A program made the translations under genes and the position numbers. A stretch of 64,000 nt of DNA from Plantago major (Eukaryota > Streptophyta > Magnoliopsida > Lamiales > Plantaginaceae), in NCBI GenBank assembly GCA_026545765.1, contig CM048840.1, positions 32,306,765 through 32,370,764 on the forward strand. Direction: 5' to 3'. Position 1 is the stretch's first letter; each line of letters begins with the position of its first letter. Positions 55,136-64,000 of this stretch are shown piece after piece. The notes under the pieces were generated by a model. It was not told where the DNA came from. It did not search any database and was given only the letters and a program-made list of their open reading frames with translations.

Positions 55136-56897
55136 CTGTTTCTTTAGAATCTAGCTAGAGTATGTCTTTTTGTGTGGGATACTTGTCCAGATTGGTGTTG
55201 TAGCTTGTTAGATAAAGACTTGAATGACTTACGAACAAAGCATTTAGAAAATTAAATTGAAAAACTTAATCCAGGTGGTAATTTGAATAGGTATGATAAT
55301 TAACTAAATTTAAAAGTTTAACTGATTCTAATGTAAGTGTTTAGCAAATTAGCTGATAAGCTAACTGGTATTTTGTAAAATGACATAAAAGTGCATTACT
55401 CTTATTTTTATTTTCTTTAACCTTTCTCATCGTATTATTAGTCTATATTTTTTAAATAATAGTACATCACATTTTTTATCTAATTATTCTAATATATATT
55501 CAATGTAATTTTCACCGCCACTTTTTAACATCATTAAAAATTATCAGAAGTGGAAAGAAATATTCGTTGAGCATTCTAACTTAGTAAGGAAAAAAATCAG
55601 TAATTATTGTGTACTACATGTATACATTTTAAAGAGATGCGGATGCATTAATCCTTCTGCTAGTTATTAGAATAATAATAAACGGTTTGTTTTTTCTTTT
55701 TTCTAATTTAGGCCAGAGATATTTTCGAAATGAAAAATATAAAAAGGAGCTTTTTTTTTAAAAAAAAAATTAACTTGGGTAGTTTCTCAATCGATTAATG
55801 AAAAGTGATTTAAGAAGTCGTTCACGAATCTTGATTTTTATTAGTAAATTGTCGAAAAATTCATTAATCGAAACTTAGTAGTAGCAGCCTTTGGCTCCCG
55901 TATTGACAAGGCTTGTTAGTCTATTTGCTATAAAATGCTTTTATTTCTCAAAAAAGAACTATTTCAAGATGTTAGTATTGAGTTTCTTCCCATTCTGTTA
56001 CTTGATGTATGTTCTCCTTTTGCTCTTTCTATGGAATCATTTGTTTATAAGAGTGATGGTTGAAATCATTCTAGCCCTTTTCGATTTCGATCCATCTCCA
56101 AAAATCTCTCTCGCTTTACAAGAGTAACAAATTGAGGAAAGAACGAAAGAAAAACCATTACATGATTATTTGCTTTCCTCACAAAATTTGCAAATGAAGA
56201 TATTGTCTGTGTCCGAAATTACTGGATCCGTAAACTTAATCAGAGCAGTTGTAAGGCCGTTTTTTAAAGATCTAGATAACATCACGATGGTTGAGACTAA
56301 ACATGTGATATTTGTCATTGAACTGATAATGTTGATTTGAGAGACGATATCTCACAAAATTATATATATATGACGCGGTTTTCATCTTATTATATCAAAA
56401 TGGATTGGTTTATAAGAAGTTATTTTGTAAATGTCGATAAGGTGTCTAATTTTAAAATGTAATTTATGTAGATAAGAAATGGAGCCGTTAAAATTGATCA
56501 ATTAGGTCCCGTGATGCTAGTTACTTTTAACCTGATCTCTGTCTAAGTTACCACCCTTGCCTATGTGGAGTCATTAATGATGTCATCGGCGGGCGGCGGT
56601 GGAGCATGAGTTCCGCCATTAATAGAGGAGTTGAGCTTCAGTTTCACTAGCAACGGTGGGGCTGAGCTTAGAGCTTCAGTATAGCGGAGCTTTTGAGCTC
56701 CGACATTAAAGGTGGAGCTTTGGTATACTGGTATCCTTTTTTTTTCTAGATTTTTGTTCTTCTTTGTTTAAATTATTTTCGATATATCAAGGGTATTTGG
56801 TATTTTCAATATGATATGATTTAATGGTGACCATTTTGACTTTGAGGCAAGGTTCTAAAATGATTTCTAACTAGGGTAAGATTTGCGTGTAATTTAG
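55136..56897. other. Non-coding stretch
   Basis: AT-rich. At 56590-56720 there is a run of GGAGCTT/GAGCTTC-like words (simple, degenerate). No gene recognised. Confidence 0.5.
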
Positions 56898-56899
56898 TA

Positions 56900-57138
56900 C
56901 TCTCTCCATTTCAGAAAAAGTGTTACATTTCTTATTTAGCGGTCATTTGTCGCGCGTTTAATAATTCTTTCTTAACGATATTAATAAATAAATTAATAAA
57001 TTTATATAATGAAAATTTAGTAATTAAATTTTTATTATATGATTTTATTACATTATTTACTATTATCGTTTATGAGTAATTCACAAAAACGATTAATGGC
57101 CAAAATCAAATGTAACACTTTCTCTGAAATTGAGGGAG
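56900..57138. mobile_element. Stowaway-like MITE
   Basis: 239 bp between TA dinucleotides. Ends CTCTCTCCATTTCAGAAAAA and, complemented, CTCCCTCAATTTCAGAGAAA. The AT-rich core contains TTATATGATTTTATTA and ACTATTATCGTTTA, shared with the MITE at 60008. Tc1/mariner-derived by its TA target and CTCCCTC ends. Confidence 0.85.
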
Positions 57139-57918
57139 TATATATGTGTATGTATTTTATCTAAATTTTCTTCAGAAAAATGAAATAAAATGGTGGTGGG
57201 GTGTGAGATTGGTGCATTGAAGAGAATGAATTGTAATTGAATGATGAATCCAAACACTAACTTTGTCATGTGTCCCGACAGGGGAATGTCGTTCGACTCC
57301 TTCCATTGCACGCCACATTTTGTTCTCTTCTCTATGCACTTCAAATGAATGTCATGATCCAACACCTACACAACCTAATTACTCTACTTCATAAGAAACA
57401 AGGTAGAATAAGTCTATTGCGGGCATAAAAATTCCTGCCATTTAAGACTCAAATGAGCAATGGTCCTTTTACCCACCGTAGTCCGTCCTATTCTTTTACA
57501 CAACATCTTTTTTTTCCCTTCCTTTATATACGTACATTGCCACCTACTTTTTCATCAATATACATGTTTCTTCTACATTCACCGCCTCAAGTTGTCCACT
57601 AATCATCCGTTAGAATACATATACTTGTCCCAATTGTCAAAATCTAATTTACCGTACTAGCCTTGTCACCAGCCGTGCAGCTTGTCCAGTTATTAGCTTC
57701 ACATCGCCGTGGTTCTCCGATCCTCTGTCCTATCCCCACTCCGGCCACAACACCGTACCAGCTCGCTGATTAAAAAAAAAAAAAATCTCTACCTGAAATT
57801 TCCAACCGGAATTGGACTTCTCCTGCTTCTTCTCCGTCACAACTTATTCCAGCCTCACGCACTTAATAACTCTCTACCATCTCCCGTTTTTTGTTCTTTC
57901 CCCTTTTCAATTCCAATT
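57139..57918. other. Non-coding stretch
   Basis: Upstream of the copia gag fossil; may include its leader or LTR. A minus-strand open frame at 57240-57365 is too short and unrecognised. Confidence 0.4.
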
Positions 57919-58800
57919 ATGACTTCTGACATTGACCCAAAAACTCCAACTCATACTTTTGATTCCTTAAACTCTAAGTCAGCCACCATACCCACTATTA
58001 TACCCCTCACCACAAATCTCCAGTTTCCTGTTAAACTTGATACTACTAGTTTTGTTTCGTGGCGTGCTCATATGATGGTTGTTCTTAACCGCCACAATCT
58101 TATAGGATATGTTACAGGCGACATTAAACCTCCAGTTCATGACCCAAAAGTATCTCCTTCCACCGACTATGTCATCTGGTTCCAACAAGAACAGTTAATC
58201 TTGGCTTGTATTCTTTCTTCTTTGACACCAACTGTTATACCCCTCGTCTCTTCTGCCCCAACTACAGCCGTAACTTGGGATATACTCAGTACCATGTTAG
58301 ATAGCCGATCCCGAGCACGTGTTATGCAACTCAAGGATGACCTTGCGCATGTCTCTCTTGGTTCAAAATCAGGACGGATTATCTACAAGGACTTAAGGCA
58401 AAGTCGACGAACTCGCCCTTATTGATCGCCCTCTCACCGATGATGATGTTACTCTTTATGCAGTCAATGGTCTGCCTGCTGCTTCTTATCACGACATTGC
58501 AGCTTCTATCCATGCTCGTGAAACATCCCTTTCGTTTCATCAACTTCATGACCTTCTTATTGTTTCCCATGAAATCTTCAACACCAATGCTGAAAATCGC
58601 AATGTGTTCTTCTTCTCTGACAAACAACGCCAGACCGCCCCATGGATTCTCGTTCAACCAGCAACAACTATAGACCGCCCCGCTATTATAATAAGGGAAA
58701 TCGTGGGGGTCGAGGGTCAGATGGTCGTGGAGGTGGTTACAATTCGCCAAACTATATCAATCAACGTCCTCCTGTTTATTGCCAGAATTGTGGCTTCCTA
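57919..58800 (+). mobile_element. Ty1/copia fossil: Gag part only
   Basis: Copia Gag beginning MTSDIDPKTPTHTFDSLN, with the copia N-terminal motif (FPVKLDTTSFVSWRAHMMVV), VIWFQQEQLILACILSSLTP and MLDSRSRARVMQLKDDLAHV. An Arg/Gly-rich stretch and the start of a zinc knuckle (PPVYCQNCGF) follow. No protease, integrase or reverse transcriptase follows; it is a broken remnant of undetermined age. Confidence 0.85.
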
Positions 58801-60005
58801 GTCATATTTAGTGTTAGTTACGTGATGCAAAGCCTTCTCAATGATTCGACTCGTCCTATAAATTTGGAACAAGCTCGAGTATACCTAGATGTTAGTTTTC
58901 TTATCGAAATGAGTAGGCTCGATTCGTTGATAATCGAGTAGACTTGATTAGGCTCCAGTAAATATCTTCTTTTATATATTTATTCTGATGAATGAGGTTG
59001 AGCTCGATTAAAAGTTGAACCAAATGAGTGGAGATCACAATTAATTAGTGAGATTCGAGCCCTTACTTAAATGATTAGCTTGTTTATTTACGAGCCGAGT
59101 TCGAGTTTGATGGTTGTTCCGTGTTCTGAGTCGAACTCGTGGATCAATTCGGCTCACTGCCAACTAGCATCGGCCATTTGATCAAAATTCTTATATTCTG
59201 GGTTTCACTTGAAGTAAGTGAGTTTACTAAATTATGATTAATAAATTTTCCCTTGTAAATGAATCTTTAATATATTGGTTTTATTCTTCTACGTATAGCA
59301 TCAACAAATATAATAAAGTTGGTATCCGATCCTTTTGTGTACCTAATTTTGACAAAGAATAGGGTAACCATGGTCCAGACGCAAGTGAGAATGAGATGTT
59401 GACATATTTGGCAATGTTGGTTGATCTATAAACGATATTATTGTTGTCTTCAAGTAATACGTAGTAATTAATTAGATAGATTATCCTAGATCATGTGTTG
59501 CATGATGAGATAGTTTATAAATGATACACCATGTTTGGACTTCAGCCAAGTAGAAGTAGCTTTTAATTTGACTCTGCCACGTCACAATCATCTCATTAGT
59601 GCACTGCTAATCAGTAGAAGAGACCACATACACATACCTAGCAACTGAGTTGGTAGTGTGTGTTTGCAAATAATTGGGGATTGTTAAATTTGAATTATGT
59701 ATTAATTTAAGTGTTTTCAGCACAGTTTTTTAAATTTTACTAGTTGTTAGCCAAACACACTTAAAAAATTGTTTTGCTATTTTAAAGTTGAGAAAGTAGA
59801 TTTTTAGTATTTTATATTACAACTTCTAACTTCTCGGAAAAATAAGTAGGAACCGCTAGAAGTAGAGAATCAACCTTAGAAGCATTCTTTTAAGTTTAAC
59901 TGCTTTAAATATGTATTACTTCTTTTCCAATTAAAATCAACTAGGTAAATTAATTTTTCCAGATAATACTTCTTTTGATTTTACAACGTTAAGTTGCTTT
60001 TTTAA
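58801..60005. other. Non-coding stretch
   Basis: No gene. GAGCTCGA/TCGAGT-type words recur between 58860 and 59150, possibly subterminal repeats of an unidentified DNA element. Confidence 0.4.
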
Positions 60006-60007
60006 TA

Positions 60008-60264
60008 CTCCCTCCGTTCCTTTTAAAACTTGTCATTTTACTATTCTGCGGTCAACTGTCTCCGACTTTGACCACAAATTACTCTTAAACTATAATAGTA
60101 AATAATTAAATAAAATCATATAATAAAAATTTAATTACTAAATTTTCATTATATGATTTTATTAAATTATTTACTATTATCGTTTAAGAGTAATTTGCGA
60201 TCAAAGTCGGAGACAGTTGACTGGTCAAAGTCAATATAGCAAGTTTCTAAAAAAACGGAGGGAG
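60008..60264. mobile_element. Stowaway MITE
   Basis: 257 bp flanked by TA on both sides. Ends CTCCCTCCGTTCCTTTTAAA and, complemented, CTCCCTCCGTTTTTTTAGAA. Longer inverted arms follow (GGTCAACTGTCTCCGACTTT and its complement), so it folds into a long hairpin. Same core family as 56900-57138. Confidence 0.93.
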
Positions 60265-60266
60265 TA

Positions 60267-62570
60267 ATATATAAACCGTATCAACTTTGCTTAAATTCAA
60301 CTTTAATCAACGGTAAAAGCTTAAAAACACACACTAAGTCACTAAGACTATAAACTATGGGTCACAACTCAGACCGATGTCACGATGCTTGTTCATAGTG
60401 TCGGACTCAGCGACTAAAATCGTTAAAATCGTGTTTTGAATTTTTTAGATTTGTTTTACAAATTACAATAGTTGTAATAATATAAAAAAAAAATTGTTTG
60501 TTTTAAGTTTAAGAGTCAAAGGATGGTGAAAATTGAATCCATATCATTTGTGGGAGCATTTTTTATTCTACATGTACTTCTTAATTGTGATCATAAATAT
60601 AAGCTTTAATTTTGTCGTGAAAAGCGATTATATCAACTCTCTTATACTCATTCGAACCAGATCTGGCACAAACCAAAGCACCCATACCATGATCCAAAGA
60701 TCATCTGATAAACAATATTGAACTCATAGATACGTGTGAAACATGTTCATTTATATCAATTCTCCAATATGAATCATAAATGTAATGGTGTGCTAACAAA
60801 GTTGTAGGTGCAGGGGCATATACCGTTAAAAATCAAAGGCAGTGTTTACTATTCATCTTCAAATGATAACTTTGAATGGATTTCATTGTTAACTCCGAAC
60901 AAGCTAGCTATCCATTATTAATTGGTTGAGGTATGAATTATTTGTGATATATAACGATGTAATGCATATATTATTATTCTTTAAAAAAAGGCCAACAATT
61001 TTAATCCATTATTACAAAATGAATTTGAATTTTTGGAATCACATGCAAATGGTTTCAGGGATTTATAGACTTGGTTCACTACGTCTACTTCACATATAGA
61101 ATGAATTGAATTGGCAAGTAAACCTAGCTAGTTTTACACCAACTTTGAATAATAATAGTAAAAAAAAGTAATTTAATCAAGGATGAGCCTTTTAACGTGA
61201 CATGAAATGTAAAACCGATCATGATACTTCCCGAAAATCGAAATTCTTGGTCAATGGAGGAAAAATAGCACCCTTTTTGTTAGATTCATATTGTTGGAGC
61301 AGGGTAGAAGCAGATTGAGATGAGAAAGACAGAAACCTGGAAGAAGTAAAGTACAAGAAACCCATCTATTCCTTTCCACTTCACTTGCCTTCACTTTTAA
61401 CCACCACCAAATTATTGGCCGGCCCCAACGATCCCATTCTTCACTGAACAAATGAAAATATTAGCCTGCGGGCCCTTACTTTATACCACAAATTCAGAAC
61501 CGATTAATATTAGTACCACTTTCACTATCCTAAGACCCTAAGTAGACCACAAGCCAAGTCAAGCTTCTTTACTTTTGGACCTGAATTTAATTCATACGGA
61601 TAATGGTGTGCGCGGATAGTTATTGACAACACTTATATCATGTCCGTACGAGTAAATGAAAGCAAAAAACTATTGATTCTACATGGTGTGCTTGACATGT
61701 GTACAAGACAGTCCGTGCATCCAATATATATTTCTTACATTTAGGTATGTCGGGTATTTTTAGTTTTGAACTTTTGACTCACCGTGTCCAGTCAATTTTC
61801 TTTTAAAATTTGTTTTTTTAAAAACATTACTGAGTACTCACCATATTCCAATAAAATGTATACGTATGCACTCAATTTGAGTTTGTTCCATTAATTGTAT
61901 GTGTTTTCTTATATGTCAAGTTCTAAACTCACCCATTTACTAATGGCTCTCCCCATTAACATAAACAAAATACTTAATTTACTCCACTCATCACTCCACT
62001 TACCTACAATTGATGAAAAGAATGTTTCACTAAATACTTTGAAAATGTTTAAAATCACCGTAAAACGAATAACAAATAATGAATGATTCGATCAAGATCG
62101 AGTTGAATGGTGAAGAACCCACTATTGTTGACTCAGTTGATTTGGGCTTGTGGATTTTGGTTATTGATTATTTGAAAGTTTTTTTTTTTTTTTGTTGAAA
62201 AATTTTAATGACTTATATTATGACAAGTGCATTAATCAAGGATTTTAAATTTAACAAATGTTACTAAAGAAAAAATGAAACGTTGGAACAATTAATTTTC
62301 ATTGACCACTTGAAGACTCATCAAATTTAAACACCCGATCCTTCCTCTCAAATAAAAATTAAAAGTGGCAAGTAGAATCACATTGTTTTAAATTCCTACC
62401 TTAAAAAGATAAATAGAAAATGCCAAAGAAGAACTTATATTAACCAACCCAATCACATTTCTCTAGTTCCAGATCAAATCACGCTGCCAGCAGTTGTTCG
62501 TTATGGTATAACAATTGTACCTTTATCCTGTCGCTAGCATTAATCACTCTCACAATCTCAGTACACCAAA
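60267..62570. other. Intergenic region, promoter side of the BIG BROTHER-like gene
   Basis: AT-rich; no gene or element recognised. The last few hundred bases should include its promoter. CATAAATAAA near 62571 is a weak TATA candidate. Confidence 0.5.
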
Positions 62571-62599
62571 TGCATAAATAAAGAAGAAAGCAAACAGAC

Positions 62600-63081
62600 A
62601 AAAGGTGAAGAACAATACTCACAATTCATTTCTCTCTTTTCTCTGTCTCTCTCGTTTTCATGCGTTCCTTCTCACTCTACAGCACACTTTTTCGGAGGAG
62701 AGAGAAACCATCCATAGCAGAAGGACGCACAAGAAGCTGAAACCCATCAATGTTAGTTCTTTAATCCGTTTCCAGTTTCTTCCAAGATTCCGTTTTTACT
62801 GCTTTTGTTTCTTTTCTTGATTTGCATGAGAATCAGTAAGTTTCTGGAAATCAATTGGGTTTAGGGGGCAGGTTTTGTTTTTGATCCGTCAAATTGTTCG
62901 ATTAAATGCATGATGTTTGTTTTTCTGTTCATTGCAGGTGAAATTGATAAGAGTTTAGATTATTTTTCGTCTTGAGAAATTACTGGTGAGTAATGCTTTT
63001 ACTGGGAGTGGAAAAACGAAAAAAGAGTCGATTTTTTTGGGTGTTGAGTTTGATCGTTTTGTTTATTTGAATGTGGTTTAG
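62600..63081 (+). other. 5' UTR exons and introns of the BIG BROTHER-like gene
   Basis: A CT-rich leader starting around 62600 with a likely donor at 62836 (ATCA/GTAAGT). A small leader exon lies at 62938-62985 (TTGCAG before, CTG/GTGAGT after). The next acceptor, GGTTTAG, ends at 63081. Two 5' UTR introns are therefore predicted. Confidence 0.6.
62660..62740 (+). promoter_or_regulatory. Upstream ORF in the leader
   Basis: ATG at 62660 opens a 26-codon frame (MRSFSLYSTLFRRREKPSIA...) that ends TGA at 62738-62740, before the first leader intron. If the transcript starts upstream of it, it could damp translation of the main ORF. Confidence 0.45.
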
Positions 63082-63096
63082 GAACAATTTGTGGAA

Positions 63097-63237
63097 ATGA
63101 GCTGGAATCAAAACATGGAGGTTCACTACCCGAACCAGACCGTGCCGTACAATTCAATTGGAAGTTTTGTGGATTTTTTTGGAGGTCTTACTTACGACCA
63201 TGTGAATTACATTTTTGCTGATTCCAGTTACATTCAG
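63097..63237 (+). CDS. BB: BIG BROTHER-like E3 ubiquitin ligase, coding exon 1
   Basis: 47 codons from ATG 63097, 15 bases after the leader acceptor, to the donor CAG/GTAGAT at 63238. The peptide MSWNQNMEVHYPNQTVPYNS, then GSFVDFFGGLTYDHVNYIF, matches the N-terminus of the BIG BROTHER family (VHY...PY...GS(Y/F)(M/V)DF(Y/F)GG). BIG BROTHER is a RING E3 ligase that limits organ size by marking growth promoters for degradation. The RING-H2 domain is C-terminal and lies beyond the window, so the ligase call rests on the N-terminal family text. Confidence 0.75.
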
Positions 63238-63817
63238 GTAGATTCAATGTCTTGTACTTACCTTTGTAGTGTATGTTTTGTGCTTAATTAGTTAATGTTC
63301 TCATTTGATTGAAATTCTGCTTCTCGATTTCCCCTATTCTGTGCTATTGAGTACTTCATTTTTCTTCCACTTGTGGATTTGTATAGCTGACACAGAATTT
63401 CATTGTGCTTGTTTGAAAACTATTCGGAAGTTGGAAAGACTGAGCTGTTAATATCTCCTTGACTGAATGATTGACAAATTATGCATCTGTAGTGATTTGG
63501 TTGTCCTCGGATGATTTTATTTTACCAAGAATGCTTTATGCAGTGGCTCGAGTGGTTACTAGCTATCTTTATAAGTTTAATAGAGTTCAGTATTAAGATT
63601 CGGCAGTCAAATCTGCTCAATGGTGTGTGTACACATCATCATGAAGCGGGCTGATATGTAAAGGCATTGTAATTCCAGTCGAAGAAAAATTGCTAAAATT
63701 CTAAGCAATTAAGTTTCTCTGAATTGGTGTGATGGAAGATATATGTGTTCTGTTTAATATATAGGATTGTGGACATTTAGTGACTTTGGTCAAATCTGTG
63801 CAATATAAATTGTGCAG

Positions 63818-64000
63818 GAGAATGCGTACCCTTCAACTAATACGAGTCTGTACAAGTTTGCTGTATCTGGGCCTGAAAGCTTCTCATGCTACGAATATGG
63901 GCAAGGCTATGCAGTCAATCGTCATTCCCCAGGAGTTGATGAATATAGTGGCAATTTGGAGAACCCACCAATTGAAGATCAAGCTACTGCTTCACAAGTG
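63818..64000 (+). CDS. BB: BIG BROTHER-like E3 ubiquitin ligase, coding exon 2 (runs off the window)
   Basis: Begins after TTGTGCAG and stays in phase 0 with exon 1. It reads ENAYPSTNTSLYKFAVSGPE, SFSCYEYGQGYAVNRHSPGV, then an acidic stretch (DEYSGNLENPPIEDQATASQ). The (A)YP(S/T)(M/T)NT..YKF.(V/F)SG block is the second conserved segment of BIG BROTHER proteins. The exon continues past the right edge. Confidence 0.75.

Noticed and set aside
57240-57365. Possible minus-strand exon (LDHDIHLKCIEKRTKCGVQW)
   Set aside because: An acceptor-like TGTGTAG precedes it, but there is no convincing donor, partner exon or family match.

Overview
The window is nuclear DNA of a flowering plant, almost certainly a eudicot. 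It is AT-rich, its few host genes have short exons and plant-type splice sites, and most of the rest is plant transposable-element families (Ty1/copia, Ty3/gypsy of the Tat lineage, CACTA, hAT, Stowaway, Helitron). The species cannot be named from the sequence. Two host genes are supported, one at each edge: exon 1 of a gibberellin 3-oxidase (minus strand, exon 2 not in the window) and the start of a BIG BROTHER-like RING E3 ubiquitin ligase (plus strand, 5' UTR introns, a small uORF and two coding exons before the window ends).

Layout. 1-1.1 kb: GA3ox exon 1. 1.1-6.3 kb: non-coding DNA with a TA microsatellite, a tRNA-derived SINE-like head, a small TIR element, a Helitron 3' end and a non-autonomous hAT with target-site duplication (TSD). 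6.3-9 kb: copia fossil (gag to integrase, minus strand). 9-14.3 kb: unassigned. 14.3-17.7 kb: hAT element with 8-bp TSD and a frameshifted DUF4371-type transposase. 17.7-25 kb: unassigned DNA with a 5S rRNA-like segment and a Cassandra/TRIM-like LTR. 25.0-43.8 kb: one Tat-lineage gypsy fossil with 860/850-bp LTRs, TSD TTGCT, two RNase H domains and a gene-like antisense region near its 3' end. A 7.3-kb CACTA element (TSD AAA) sits inside that antisense region. 43.8-47.4 kb: unassigned. 47.4-50.8 kb: a pair of 1.08-kb direct repeats around 1.26 kb of non-coding DNA, probably a coding-free LTR element. 51-53.6 kb: a 124-bp inverted duplication whose right arm is split by a composite insert of plastid rpl16 sequence plus a foldback array of five perfect 20-bp palindromes. 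54.6-58.8 kb: an RNase H-like LINE remnant, a Stowaway MITE and a copia gag fossil. 60.0 kb: a second Stowaway MITE. 62.5-64 kb: the BIG BROTHER-like gene.

The two host genes are not an operon or a shared pathway. The strongest unusual features are the antisense transcription unit in the Tat element (own TATA box and leader intron), the plastid/foldback insert in a host inverted duplication, and the hAT whose TSD fits although its two ends carry the terminal motif in the same orientation. Family assignments rest on recognised motifs read by eye; no database search was run.
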